From: Sinomonas cellulolyticus
GTDB taxonomy: Bacteria > Actinomycetota > Actinomycetes > Actinomycetales > Micrococcaceae
Direction: 5' to 3'
DNA length: 64,000 bases
NCBI RefSeq assembly: GCF_014656475.1
Contig: NZ_BNCM01000014.1
Span: forward strand, 27,748-91,747
A program made the translations under genes and the position numbers. Below are positions 35,598 to 44,304 of the stretch, in pieces (positions within the stretch are counted from its first letter, which is position 1; every line of letters begins with the position of its first letter). A model generated the notes under the pieces. It did not search any database, was not told the DNA's origin, and was given only the letters and a program-made list of their open reading frames with translations.

Positions 35598-37132
35598 TTG
35601 GCTTCCCCTTCCGCCGGATTCTTCTTGTTCGGATTCTTCTCGCGCTTGGCCCACTGCTGCCGGAACGATTCCGCCGGCGGGGCCGGGATGTCCCGGCTCT
35701 GCGTCCAGCCGGCGCCGATCCCGGGAAGCTTCGAGATGACCCCGTCGCGCCCCGCCGCAATCTTCCCGAGCGGGAGGCCGCGTTCGAGCAGGCCCATGCG
35801 CGCGCCGTCGGCCATCGCCCAGGACGCGCCCGTCATGGCGAGGTCGAACTGCGACGGCAGGCGCCGGGCGCCCGGCCGCGAGCGCCGGGCCTCGACGTCC
35901 TCGCCGCGCAGGTGCACGAGGATCTCGGGGATGTTGATCTTCACCGGGCAGGCGTCGAAGCAGGCCCCGCACAGCGAGGACGCGTATGGCAGGGACTTGT
36001 TCTCCTCGGCCTCGATGCCCGTGAGCAGCGGCGAGAGGATCGCGCCGATCGGGCCGGGATACGTGGACCCGTAGGCGTGGCCGCCGGCCCGCTCGTACAC
36101 GGGGCACACGTTCATGCAGGCGGAGCAGCGGATGCAGTGCAGCGCGGAGCGCCCGTGCCGGTCCGCGAGCGCCCGGGTCCGGCCGTTGTCGAGCAGCACC
36201 ACGTGCACGTCCTGTGGCCCGTCGCCCGGTGTAGCCCCGGTCCACAGGGATGTGTACGGGTTCATCCGCTCCCCGGTCGAGGAGCGCGGCAGCAGCTGCA
36301 TGAACACGCCCAGGTCCTCGCCGCGCGGCAGGACCTTCTCGATCCCCATGACCGTGATGAGGGTCTCAGGCAGGGTCACGCACATGCGCCCGTTGCCCTC
36401 GGACTCGACCACGCCGAGCGTGCCCGTCTCGGCGATGCCGAAGTTCGCGCCGGAGATCGCCACGCGGGCCGAGAGGAACTTGCGGCGCAGGTGGGCGCGG
36501 GCGGCCATCGCGAGGCGGCGCGGGTCGTCCGTGAGGTCCGGATCGACGTCCGGCATCTCTCGCAGGAAGATGTCCCGGATCTCGGTGCGGTTCTTGTGGA
36601 TCGCGGGGACGAGGATGTGGGAGGGCTTGTCATGGCCCAGCTGGACGATGAGCTCGGCGAGGTCCGTCTCGTACGCCGGGATGCCGCGCTCCTCGAGGTA
36701 CTCGTTGAGCCCGATCTCCTGCGTGGCCATGGACTTGACCTTGACCACGTCCAGCTCGCCGTCCTTGTTCGGGCCTGCGGCCCGGATCAGCTCCTCGACG
36801 ATCCTGTTCGCCTCCGCGGCATCCCGCGCCCAGTGGACCGTGCCGCCGCGGGCGGTGAACTGCTCCTCGAACTGGGCCAGCAGCTTGGGCAGGCGGTCCA
36901 TCGCCTCGGACTTGATCGCGGAGCCCGCGTCCCGCAGGTCCTCCCAGTCGGGCAGCTCGGAGACGACCTTGAGCCGCTTGTCCCGGATGGTGTGGGTCGC
37001 GTGGGTGAGGTTCCTGCGCTGCTGGGCGTTGCCGAGCTCGCGCTCCGCGTATTTGGGGAAGGGCTCCAGCTCGGAGATGTTGCCGAAGCCGCGCGGGGGC
37101 ACGGCAGGCATGCCCAGGCTCACCGTGGTCAT
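35594..37132 (-). CDS. lutB: Lactate utilisation iron-sulfur protein LutB
   Basis: A 512-residue protein with an N-terminal LUD domain (SGANFGIAETGTLGVVESEGNGR at about 245) and two [4Fe-4S] binding sets in the C-terminal half: CIRCSACMNVCPVYE and LCGACFDACPVKINIPEI. This is the electron-transfer subunit of LutABC. The last 30 residues are a Lys/Asn/Pro-rich tail. The ATG overlaps the lutA stop (ATGA) and lutC follows by overlap, so the three are one unit. Confidence 0.94.
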   Translation of the reverse strand: MTTVSLGMPAVPPRGFGNISELEPFPKYAERELGNAQQRRNLTHATHTIRDKRLKVVSELPDWEDLRDAGSAIKSEAMDRLPKLLAQFEEQFTARGGTVHWARDAAEANRIVEELIRAAGPNKDGELDVVKVKSMATQEIGLNEYLEERGIPAYETDLAELIVQLGHDKPSHILVPAIHKNRTEIRDIFLREMPDVDPDLTDDPRRLAMAARAHLRRKFLSARVAISGANFGIAETGTLGVVESEGNGRMCVTLPETLITVMGIEKVLPRGEDLGVFMQLLPRSSTGERMNPYTSLWTGATPGDGPQDVHVVLLDNGRTRALADRHGRSALHCIRCSACMNVCPVYERAGGHAYGSTYPGPIGAILSPLLTGIEAEENKSLPYASSLCGACFDACPVKINIPEILVHLRGEDVEARRSRPGARRLPSQFDLAMTGASWAMADGARMGLLERGLPLGKIAAGRDGVISKLPGIGAGWTQSRDIPAPPAESFRQQWAKREKNPNKKNPAEGEAK

Positions 37133-37989
37133 CGGACGCCTCCCGTCGTGGTGCCCGCCAGGGCAAGCTCGCCGTCCCACATCAGGGGCTTCTCCCGCGT
37201 GGAGGCGAGCACCTCCGCGAGGTGCACGGTGCGCACGGGGCGACCGGACGGCGTCGTGCGCTTCTCGCGGGAGAGGCCGCCGCCGATGTGCATGAGGCAG
37301 GACGCGTCGCCTCCGGCGCACGCGCCGGCGCCGGTGCCGCAGATGTTCGCGACCTTGTCCGCGAGCATCGCGGAGGAGACGTCCGCGTTCTTGATCGAGA
37401 ACGTGCCGCCGAACCCGCAGCACTGATCGGCCTCGGGGAGGTCGACGACGTCCAGCGCCTCGACCGAGGCGAGCAGCGAGCGCTGCCGATCGCCGAGGTG
37501 GAGCAGGCGCATGCCATGGCACGACGGGTGGTACGTGATGGTGCCGGGGAGGTAGGAGCCGAGCTGGGCGGCGGCGTCGGTCACGCCGAGGACGTCGGTG
37601 AGGAGCTGGGCGAGCTCGTAGGTGCGGGCGCCGACGGCGTCGGCGCGGGCGGCGAGCGTGGGATCGGCGTCCTTGAGGTTGTGCTCCACGGCCCAATCCG
37701 CCACCATCGCGTGCTGGTGCTTCACCGACGCGACGCACGAGCCGGAGGGGGCGACGGCGACGTCGTACTCCCCAGCCTGGAAGCCGGCCTCAAACGTGCG
37801 GACGTGGTTGGCGACCACGGGCAGGGCCTCGGGCATGTAGCCCGAGTTGACGTGCATCTGGCCGCAGCAGGCCTGACCGGACGGGAACACGACCTCGTGG
37901 CCGAGCCGTTCCAGGATCTCCACCGTGGCCTGCGCGACGCTGGGGTACATCGCGTCCACGATGCAGGTCGCGAAGAGCGCGATCTTCAT
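37129..37989 (-). CDS. lutA: Lactate utilisation protein LutA (CCG-domain oxidoreductase)
   Basis: A 286-residue protein with the two CCG domains of the LutA/GlpC/heterodisulfide-reductase type. FATCIVDAMYPSVAQAT with ACCGQMHVNSGY forms the first; YHPSCHGMRLL with DQCCGFGGTFSIKN forms the second. These ligate an iron-sulfur centre. First gene of lutABC, divergent from the lactate permease, with an operator on its promoter. Confidence 0.94.
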   Translation of the reverse strand: MKIALFATCIVDAMYPSVAQATVEILERLGHEVVFPSGQACCGQMHVNSGYMPEALPVVANHVRTFEAGFQAGEYDVAVAPSGSCVASVKHQHAMVADWAVEHNLKDADPTLAARADAVGARTYELAQLLTDVLGVTDAAAQLGSYLPGTITYHPSCHGMRLLHLGDRQRSLLASVEALDVVDLPEADQCCGFGGTFSIKNADVSSAMLADKVANICGTGAGACAGGDASCLMHIGGGLSREKRTTPSGRPVRTVHLAEVLASTREKPLMWDGELALAGTTTGGVR

Positions 37990-38032
37990 GGTGTCCTCTC
38001 TCGGCCCGGACGCGGGCGCGCCGCCGGCCATG

Positions 38033-38122
38033 TGGTCTGACCATAGAATCACGAATGTGCCCCTTGTCACAACCCGGTAGATGTGTGCTAGGTTACGTGG
38101 TCGGACCACAATGGTCCGACCA
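38033..38122. promoter_or_regulatory. Three LldR-type operators between lutA and the lactate permease
   Basis: TGGTCTGACCA (38033-38043), TGGTCGGACCA (38098-38108) and TGGTCCGACCA (38112-38122) differ only at the central base. They fit TNGTNNNACNA, the pattern bound by corynebacterial LldR. The first overlaps a plausible minus-strand -10 of lutA (TATGGT, 38045-38040). The other two, centres 14 bp apart, lie just after TTGTCA (38064-38069) and TAGGTT (38089-38094), a candidate permease promoter. Lactate-relieved repression of both directions is the simplest reading. Confidence 0.8.
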
Positions 38123-38165
38123 CAAGGCGATCTGATCGCCGCGACTGTCCCCGCAGGAGCCCCGC

Positions 38166-39848
38166 ATGACCTTCACCCCCGTGACCGATCCGGTGGCCGG
38201 CAGCGTTGCCGTCTCCGCCCTGATCGGCCTCATCCCGCTCGTCACGTTCTTCGTACTGCTCGCCATTGTGAAGACCAAGGCGCACGTGGCCGGCGCCTTC
38301 GCGCTGCTCGCCGCGCTCGTCGTGGCCGTCGCGGCCTACAACATGCCGCCGGCGCTCGCGGGCCTCGCGGCCTCACAGGGCGCGGTCTTCGGCGCATTCC
38401 CCGTCTTCTGGATCGTGCTCGCCGCCGTGTGGCTCTACCAGGTCACGGTGCTGTCGGGCCGGTTCGAGGACCTGCGGCGCATCTTCGACCGCCTCGGAGA
38501 CGGCGACCTGCGCATCCAGGCCATCCTCATCGCGTTCTGCTTCGGCGGCCTCATGGAGGCCCTCGCCGGGTTCGGCGCGCCCGTGGCGATCACCGCGACG
38601 ATGCTCATGGCGATCGGCCTCAAGCCGCTCCGCGCCGCCGCCACGGTCCTCGTGGCCAACACGGCCCCCGTCGCCTTCGGCGCGATCGCCATCCCGATCA
38701 CCACCGCCGGCGCCCTCACGGGCATCCCCGCGGCGCACATCGGCTCGATCGTGGGCCGCCAGACGCCGCTCCTGGCGTTCGTGGTCCCCTTGCTCCTCCT
38801 GCTGATCGTGGACGGGTGGCGGGGCCTGAAGGACGCGTGGCTGCCCGCCCTCGTGACCGGGCTCGCGTTCGGCCTCGCCCAGTTCCTGTGCTCCAACTAC
38901 TTCTCCTATGAGCTCACCGACGTGGTCGCCTCGCTCGTGGGCCTCGGCGCCGCCATCCTGTTCCTGCGCGTGGTCAAGCCCCGCGGTTCGGCTGCAGCCC
39001 GCGAGCGCCTCGGCGTGGCCGCGGCGGCGGTCCCGGGGCCCGGGGCCACCGAGGCGTCCCTCACAACCGCCCGCACGTGGATGGCCCTCTTCCCGTACCT
39101 GCTCGTCATTGTGGTCTTCGCCGCGTCCAAGCTCTGGAAGCTCGGCGTGGACATCCCCGCGGCGCTCGCGGCCACGGACGTCAAGGTCAACTGGCCGGTC
39201 CTCCACGACGCGATCCTCGGCGCGGACGGCAAGCCCGTCTCCTCGACCGTCTACACGTTCCAGTGGCTCTCCGGCCCCGGCACGCTCCTGCTCATCTCGG
39301 GACTCATCATCGCGGCGGTCTACTCGAGGTTCGACGACGGCGGCCGGTTCCGTCTCCGGTTCCCCAACGCGGTCGCCGAGCTGTGGCGCACGTTCGTCAA
39401 GATGCGCTTCGCCGCGCTGACCATCGTCCTGGTCCTGGCGATCGCCTACGTCATGAACCTCTCCGGGCAGACCGTGGCGATCGGTACATGGCTCGCGGGC
39501 ACCGGCGCGGCGTTCGCGTTCCTCTCCCCCATCCTCGGCTGGATCGGAACCGCCGTGACCGGATCCGACACGTCCGCCAACGCGCTCTTCGCCAAGCTCC
39601 AGGCCACCGCCGGCCACGCCGCGGGCATCGACCCGTCCCTGCTGGTCGCCGCGAACACGTCCGGCGGCGTGGTGGGCAAGCTCATCAGCCCGCAGAACCT
39701 CGCGATTGCCGCGACCTCCGTGGGGATGGACGGCCAGGAGTCCGTGATCCTGCGCAAGGTCCTCTGGTGGAGCGTCGGCATGCTCCTCGTGCTCTGCGCG
39801 CTCGTGTTCCTCCAGTCCACGCCCGTTCTGGGCTGGATGCTCCCGTAG
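38166..39848 (+). CDS. lldP: L-lactate permease (LctP/LldP family)
   Basis: A 560-residue carrier with about 13-14 membrane segments. Family blocks are visible: AIVKTKAHVAGAFALLAALVVA, FCFGGLMEALAGFGAPVAITATML, ANTAPVAFGAIAIPITTAG and WIGTAVTGSDTSANALFAKLQ. It would import lactate (and glycolate) with protons. It is transcribed away from lutABC from a shared control region, so uptake and oxidation are co-regulated. The regulator gene lies just downstream. Confidence 0.95.
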   Translation: MTFTPVTDPVAGSVAVSALIGLIPLVTFFVLLAIVKTKAHVAGAFALLAALVVAVAAYNMPPALAGLAASQGAVFGAFPVFWIVLAAVWLYQVTVLSGRFEDLRRIFDRLGDGDLRIQAILIAFCFGGLMEALAGFGAPVAITATMLMAIGLKPLRAAATVLVANTAPVAFGAIAIPITTAGALTGIPAAHIGSIVGRQTPLLAFVVPLLLLLIVDGWRGLKDAWLPALVTGLAFGLAQFLCSNYFSYELTDVVASLVGLGAAILFLRVVKPRGSAAARERLGVAAAAVPGPGATEASLTTARTWMALFPYLLVIVVFAASKLWKLGVDIPAALAATDVKVNWPVLHDAILGADGKPVSSTVYTFQWLSGPGTLLLISGLIIAAVYSRFDDGGRFRLRFPNAVAELWRTFVKMRFAALTIVLVLAIAYVMNLSGQTVAIGTWLAGTGAAFAFLSPILGWIGTAVTGSDTSANALFAKLQATAGHAAGIDPSLLVAANTSGGVVGKLISPQNLAIAATSVGMDGQESVILRKVLWWSVGMLLVLCALVFLQSTPVLGWMLP

Positions 39849-39855
39849 CATGGCA

Positions 39856-39917
39856 CGCACGACGGCGGCCCCCGCCCAGGTGCCCCGCGCACCCGGGGCG
39901 CGGGGCGCCGTCGTGCG
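39856..39917. repeat. Inverted pair of the dispersed 12-mer between lldP and lldR
   Basis: CGCACGACGGCG (39856-39867) and its reverse complement (39906-39917) flank a GC-rich 38-nt loop that can itself pair (CCCGCGC/GCGCGGG-like). It probably terminates the permease transcript. Confidence 0.75.
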
Positions 39918-39951
39918 CCGTGGCAGCACCCGCATGCGGCAAGATGGGTCC

Positions 39952-40656
39952 ATGCCTGAATCCGCCGGCGCCCGCGCGCACGACGTCGTGCTGCGCCACA
40001 TCGAGGACAGCCTCCGTTCCGGCGAGCTCAAGCTCGGCGACAGGCTCCCGGGCGAGCGGGCCCTCGCGGAGCGGTTCGGGATCTCGCGGGCGTCCGTGCG
40101 GGATGCGATCCGCGCGCTCGAGGTCATGGGTGTGGTCCGCGCCGCTACGGGCTCGGGGCCGAACTCCGGGACCATTGTCGTCTCGGACCCGTCCTCGGCA
40201 CTCGGCGTGGCGCTGCGGATGCACGTGGCAAGCCACCACCTGCCCGTCGAGGACGTGGTGGGGGCGCGGACCATGATGGAGACCTGGGCACTCGAGCACG
40301 CGGCGGCGGCGCCCTGGACCTCCGACCAGCTCGACGACGCCCGGCGCCTCCTCGACGCGATGGATGACGACGCCCTGCCGTCCCAGATCTTCACGCTCCT
40401 CGACTCGCAGTTCCACGTTGCCCTCGCGACGCTTGCCGGGAACGTTGTGGTGAGCACCATGATGGAGTCGATGCGCGAGGCCATCCGCGGGTACATCGAC
40501 GACGCCGTGGCCCACCGCGGCGGCTGGGAGGACGTGGTGCACGTGCTCCGGGATCAGCACAAGGGCATCCTGGCGGCCGTCGAGGCGCGCGACGGCGCGC
40601 TAGCCTCCCGGCTCGTGCGCGAGCACATCGAATGGTTCTACAACCAGAGCGTCTGA
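39952..40656 (+). CDS. lldR: GntR-family FCD regulator of lactate utilisation (LldR-like)
   Basis: A 234-residue protein with an N-terminal winged helix (LGDRLPGERALAERFGISRASVRDAIRALEVMGVV) and an FCD effector domain with the usual His/Asp ligands (LLDSQFHVALATLAGN, LRDQHKGILAAVEARD). Its position after the permease and the three LldR-type sites upstream make it the likely lactate-responsive repressor. The ATG at 39952 is chosen because the domain begins at once and CAAGAT ends 6 nt upstream (possible leaderless start). A longer open frame runs into the repeat and is not used. Confidence 0.88.
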   Translation: MPESAGARAHDVVLRHIEDSLRSGELKLGDRLPGERALAERFGISRASVRDAIRALEVMGVVRAATGSGPNSGTIVVSDPSSALGVALRMHVASHHLPVEDVVGARTMMETWALEHAAAAPWTSDQLDDARRLLDAMDDDALPSQIFTLLDSQFHVALATLAGNVVVSTMMESMREAIRGYIDDAVAHRGGWEDVVHVLRDQHKGILAAVEARDGALASRLVREHIEWFYNQSV

Positions 40657-40680
40657 CCCCGCACCGGTCCCGGCGTCGCG

Positions 40681-40735
40681 AAATGTTGACTTGAGCAGGG
40701 TGCGATGACTCGTCACCCTGCTCAAGTCAACATTT
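40681..40735. repeat. 55-bp palindromic element, copy 2
   Basis: Perfect 21-bp arms (40681-40701, 40715-40735) around a 13-nt loop. Each arm reads AAATGTTG, AC, then TTGAGCAGGGT. It lies 25 bp after the lldR stop and before the AbiEi/DUF559-like gene. It could also terminate lldR transcription. Confidence 0.9.
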
Positions 40736-40815
40736 GGGCGGGCGCCCCGAGAACGGCCCTGTGGATAAGTGCCGATTCGGCAAGATCTGCGCGATTCATA
40801 GCGGACGATGGGTCC

Positions 40816-41781
40816 ATGACCAGCCGCAGCCAGCTCCCGCACGGGCTCTCGTCACGGTCGTTCTCGATCGGCGAGGCGAGGATGCACGGCGTCAGCCGCG
40901 GTCGCCTCGCCGCCTCCGACCTCGTGGCGCCCACTCGCGGCATCCGTGTCCCGTGGGGTGCGCAGCTGAGCGCCGCGGACGTGGTGCGGCCGCTCCTCGC
41001 GATCATGCCGGACTCCGTCGCAAGCTTCATCACCGCCGCCAAGATCTGGGGCTTCCCCCTCCCCCTCGAATGGGAGCGGGATCCGACGATCCACGTGACC
41101 CGTCCCCTCAGCACTCCCGGGAGCGTACGACCTGGCGTGGTCTGCCACCGGATGGGTCTGGCGGAACGGGACGTCGTGGTGGTCGACGGCGTGCCGGTCA
41201 CCTCGCGCGAGCGGACGTGGCTCGACCTCGCGGGAATCCTCCCGCCCGAGCATGTGGTGGCGATCGGGGACTATCTCGTGTGTGCCCATCCCGAGGACTT
41301 TCCCATGCCGCGGACCGCGCTGGTCGAGATCGATGCCCTGCGCGGGTACCTCGACGCGCAACGACGGGTGCGCGGCCTGCCTGCCGCGCGCCGGGCCATA
41401 GGACTCGTACGGGTCGGGGCCGATTCGGTCCCCGAGACGCTCCTACGCCTGGCGGAAGACGAGGCAGGGCTGCCGGAGCCCGCACTGAACTACGTGATCC
41501 GCGACCCCCGGGGACGGGCAATCGCATGGCCCGATCAAGCGTTCGTCGAGCTGCGGTTCGCCATTCAGTACGACGGCGAGCACCACCGCACGGCCGAACA
41601 GCAGGCCAGCGACAACTGGCGCAACCGGCTGGTCGCCGACGTCGGCTGGGACCAGCTCATCGTCTCCGCCGCGGACGTCCGCGCGCGTGGGTGGGACGGC
41701 GTCGCGGCGGTGGTGGGTGGGCGCCTCCGCCGGCTTGAAGCGCTCCGCGGCGGCCATGGACGCCGCGAAATGTTGGCTTGA
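40816..41781 (+). CDS. AbiEi-like/DUF559 (VSR-like nuclease fold) protein
   Basis: A 321-residue protein. The N-terminal 180 residues resemble AbiEi-type antitoxin/transcription-factor proteins (FSIGEARMHGVSRGRLAASDL, then TRGIRVPWGAQ and VTSRERTWLDLAGIL). The C-terminal 90 residues look like a DUF559/very-short-patch-repair endonuclease fold (PDQAFVELRFAIQYDGEHHR, then NRLVADVGWDQLIVSAADV), although the usual Glu before Tyr-Asp-Gly is Gln. No toxin partner is adjacent. The last codons and stop (EMLA, TGA) lie inside the left arm of palindrome copy 3, and copy 2 precedes the gene, so the gene is bracketed by the repeat. Function unproven. Confidence 0.72.
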   Translation: MTSRSQLPHGLSSRSFSIGEARMHGVSRGRLAASDLVAPTRGIRVPWGAQLSAADVVRPLLAIMPDSVASFITAAKIWGFPLPLEWERDPTIHVTRPLSTPGSVRPGVVCHRMGLAERDVVVVDGVPVTSRERTWLDLAGILPPEHVVAIGDYLVCAHPEDFPMPRTALVEIDALRGYLDAQRRVRGLPAARRAIGLVRVGADSVPETLLRLAEDEAGLPEPALNYVIRDPRGRAIAWPDQAFVELRFAIQYDGEHHRTAEQQASDNWRNRLVADVGWDQLIVSAADVRARGWDGVAAVVGGRLRRLEALRGGHGRREMLA

Positions 41782-41822
41782 GCAGGGTCAGGAGGCATCC
41801 AACCCTGCTCAACCCAACATTT
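41768..41822. repeat. 55-bp palindromic element, copy 3
   Basis: 21-bp arms (41768-41788, 41802-41822) match at 20 of 21 positions around a 13-nt loop. Flanking CGCG on both sides extends the pairing to 41764-41826. The left arm provides the end and stop codon of the AbiEi/DUF559-like gene; dcd ends 20 bp beyond. Confidence 0.88.
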
Positions 41823-41842
41823 CGCGAAAGAGGCAGGTGGGG

Positions 41843-42418
41843 TCAGACCCGCGTGCGGTGGAAGTTGAGGTGGCTCCTGGACGCCGTCGGCCCACGCTGG
41901 CCCTGGTACCGGTTGCCGTACTCCCCCGAGCCGTACGGGTGCTCGGCCGCCGAGGAGAGGCGGAAGAAGCACAGCTGTCCGATCTTCATCCCGGGCCACA
42001 GCTTGATCGGCAGGGTCGCGACATTGGAGAGCTCGAGCGTCACATGCCCCGAGAACCCGGGGTCGATGAAGCCGGCGGTCGAGTGGGTGAGCAGCCCGAG
42101 CCGGCCGAGCGAGGACTTGCCCTCGAGCCGCGCGGCGATGTCGTCCGGCAGCGTCACCGTCTCGAACGTCGAGCCGAGAACGAACTCGCCCGGATGCAGG
42201 ATGAAGGGCTCGTCCGGGTCCACCTCCACGAGGCGCGTGAGCTCGAGCTGCTCCACGGCCGGGTCGATGTGCGCGTACTTGTGGTTGTCGAAGAGCCGGA
42301 AGAACCGGTCGATCCGGACATCCACGCTCGAGGGCTGCACCATGGCCGGGTCATGGGGGTCGAGCCGGATGCGCTCGGCGGCGATTTCGGCACGGATGTC
42401 GCGGTCTGAGAGGAGCAC
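41843..42418 (-). CDS. dcd: dCTP deaminase (possibly dUTP-forming/dUTPase bifunctional)
   Basis: A 191-residue trimeric dUTPase-fold enzyme. [22 protein letters not shown] starts the family, [18 protein letters not shown] and [36 protein letters not shown] contain the catalytic Glu and nucleotide-binding residues, and the C-terminal arm ends [11 protein letters not shown]. It deaminates dCTP to dUTP; actinobacterial homologues are often bifunctional and release dUMP. The GTG start has GGAGG 4-8 nt upstream. Confidence 0.94.
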   Translation of the reverse strand: MLLSDRDIRAEIAAERIRLDPHDPAMVQPSSVDVRIDRFFRLFDNHKYAHIDPAVEQLELTRLVEVDPDEPFILHPGEFVLGSTFETVTLPDDIAARLEGKSSLGRLGLLTHSTAGFIDPGFSGHVTLELSNVATLPIKLWPGMKIGQLCFFRLSSAAEHPYGSGEYGNRYQGQRGPTASRSHLNFHRTRV

Positions 42419-42498
42419 GCCTCCAAAAGTACCGCAGCCGCGAGCGTGGCCGGCCCGGGCGCATCGGTCAGCGGAGGCGCAGAGGGCGTCGTCGAACG

Positions 42499-42528
42499 TT
42501 GCCGCGGTGCAACAGCTGGGCTTAGGGT
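42499..42528 (+). promoter_or_regulatory. Promoter of the secreted CAP-domain gene
   Basis: TTGCCG (42499-42504), an 18-bp spacer and TAGGGT (42523-42528) lie 35 bp before the ATG. A ribosome binding site AAAGAGG follows. Confidence 0.5.
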
Positions 42529-42563
42529 GACCGGCGAGACTGCTGTGACGAAAGAGGCTCGGG

Positions 42564-44243
42564 ATGCGCCGACTCCTGTTGACCGTCGCGGTCGCGGCGA
42601 CCGCGGCGCTGGCCGGGGCAGCGCCGGCCGCTCCCCCGCCGTCGTCCGCTCCGGTCGCCGCCGCGAGCGCAGCGAACGACGCCGCCTCCTCGCCGACGCC
42701 GGTCGTCCGGCCCGCCGCCTCGCCCACCCCGAGTGCCACCGCGGACGTCCGCCTCGGCGCCCCGGACGTCCCGTCGGCCAGACCCGCCGCGCCAGCACCA
42801 GCTGCTGCGGCCTCCCCGGTGAAGTCCATCGAGGCGGCGCGGGGCCCGGACATCCTCGACACGGCCATGACCTCGATGACGCCCCTCGCCGCGCCGATGG
42901 GCTCGACGGACAACCTCGTCCGCGACGACAACTCCGCCCAGGTCCTCGCCGTGTTCAACGGGATCAACACGTGGCGCGCCCAGAACGGCCTGAATCCGGT
43001 GCGCTACCACCTGAGCGTCCAAGACCTAGCACAGGAGTGGAGCGACAGCATCGCGAGCCGGGAGGTCATCGAGCATCGGCCGAGCTTCTGGACGGACCCG
43101 CGCGCCCTCAATCCGGACAACGGGGCCGGCGAGGTCATTGCCGTCCGGTGGGACCGCGACGCGGCGCAGCTCGTCGAGTGGTGGAAGAGCTCGCCGTCGC
43201 ACAACGCGATCCTCCTCGACCCCCGCATGAGCGTCATCGGGATCGGCATCACGTTCACGAACGGCGACCCGTACACCACGCCCAACCGGTACACGATGTG
43301 GGGCGTCGTGGACTTCTTCGGCTACACGGCGCTCCCGGCGGGGACGACGGCGGCACCCGGCGGAGCGTCGACGTCGCCGAGTCCTTCCCCGGCCCCTGTG
43401 ACGCCTGCGCCGGTCCCTGTCAACCCGCCCGCCGGGGTCGCAGTGGCACCGGCCGGCGCCGAGCTGTGCGCTGCACCGGGCCGCTTCCAGCCCACCACCC
43501 AGGACACGTCGCGGGCGTCGCTGCACAGCGCAGCGGATGTGGTGGCCATCGACGGGTCCGGCTCGCTCGTCGCCTACCCCTCGGTGGGCGGCAAGCTCGG
43601 CGCCCCGACGGCGCTCGGCACCGGGTTCGGCGGCGCGATCTCGGCGGAGCCTGTGGACTGGGACCGCGACGGGATCCTCGACATGCTGGTCCAATGGGGC
43701 GATGGCCGGCTGGTCCTCTACCCGGGCCTCGCCGCGGGCCAGTTCGGGGCGCCCGTCACGCTCGGGCAGTCGGGCTGGGACAGCATGGCCGTCACCACGG
43801 GCCCCTGGTGCGCCACGAACCGGCTACCCCAGATCCTCGCGCGGGACGGCTTCGGGAACCTGTACTTCTACCCGAACCGCGGAACGGGAGACCTTGCCAC
43901 GAGGGCCTACCTGGCCACCGGTGTGCCCACGGGCGCTGCCGCAATCCTCGATGCCAGCGGCGACGGGCTCCCGGACCTCGTGGCGCAGCGTTCCGACGGC
44001 GCCCTGGTGCTGTACCGGTCGCTGGGCCAGGAGCAGCTCGTGGACGAGGCGCGTCCCGTCGTCGCCTCGGGATGGGGGACCGTCGGGAGGCTGCAGGTGC
44101 TGCGGGGCCTCGACGGGCCCGGCACGGTGGGCGTCGCGGCGGTGCGCACAGACGGTTCGCTGGCGTATTGGCCCGTCTCCGCGGGAGCCTTCGGGGCGCC
44201 GCGGGTGCTCGCGACCGGCTGGGCAGGCATCAGGCTGGGCTGA
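42564..44243 (+). CDS. Secreted CAP/SCP-domain protein with C-terminal FG-GAP/VCBS-like repeats
   Basis: A 559-residue exported protein. Residues 1-24 are a signal peptide ([22 protein letters not shown]). An Ala/Pro/Ser-rich stretch runs to about 90. A CAP (SCP/PR-1) domain spans about 125-250 ([34 protein letters not shown]). A Pro-rich hinge is followed by beta-propeller-like repeats (about 300-559) such as [23 protein letters not shown] and [23 protein letters not shown]. Calcium-binding DxDxDG-like turns are visible. CAP domains bind lipids or act in adhesion or proteolysis; the role here is unknown. No sortase signal is seen, so it is probably released. Confidence 0.82.
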   Translation: MRRLLLTVAVAATAALAGAAPAAPPPSSAPVAAASAANDAASSPTPVVRPAASPTPSATADVRLGAPDVPSARPAAPAPAAAASPVKSIEAARGPDILDTAMTSMTPLAAPMGSTDNLVRDDNSAQVLAVFNGINTWRAQNGLNPVRYHLSVQDLAQEWSDSIASREVIEHRPSFWTDPRALNPDNGAGEVIAVRWDRDAAQLVEWWKSSPSHNAILLDPRMSVIGIGITFTNGDPYTTPNRYTMWGVVDFFGYTALPAGTTAAPGGASTSPSPSPAPVTPAPVPVNPPAGVAVAPAGAELCAAPGRFQPTTQDTSRASLHSAADVVAIDGSGSLVAYPSVGGKLGAPTALGTGFGGAISAEPVDWDRDGILDMLVQWGDGRLVLYPGLAAGQFGAPVTLGQSGWDSMAVTTGPWCATNRLPQILARDGFGNLYFYPNRGTGDLATRAYLATGVPTGAAAILDASGDGLPDLVAQRSDGALVLYRSLGQEQLVDEARPVVASGWGTVGRLQVLRGLDGPGTVGVAAVRTDGSLAYWPVSAGAFGAPRVLATGWAGIRLG

Positions 44244-44260
44244 GCACGACGCCGCGCACT

Positions 44261-44304
44261 GGCCTACCGCTCAAGGCCTACCGCTCGAGGGCCTACCGCT
44301 CGAG
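44261..44304. repeat. Tandem triplication of the SRPBCC gene 3' end
   Basis: Three copies of about 15 bp, GGCCTACCGCTC(A/G)A(G). In the copy within the gene the minus strand reads the last codons LER and the TAG stop. The other two repeat codons plus stop downstream. Confidence 0.75.

Noticed and set aside
39850..39951. N-terminal extension of the LldR-like protein
   Set aside because: The extra 34 residues are translated from the 12-mer hairpin and have no GntR character; the ATG at 39952 fits the domain start and a -10 element.
40816..41781. AbiE toxin-antitoxin system
   Set aside because: An AbiEi-like region is present, but no AbiEii nucleotidyltransferase toxin gene is adjacent, so a complete system cannot be claimed.
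40681..41822. Palindromes explained only as intrinsic terminators
   Set aside because: Copies 2 and 3 do lie at gene ends, but copy 1 is inside a coding linker and all share arm sequence and a 13-nt loop, which ordinary terminators do not.
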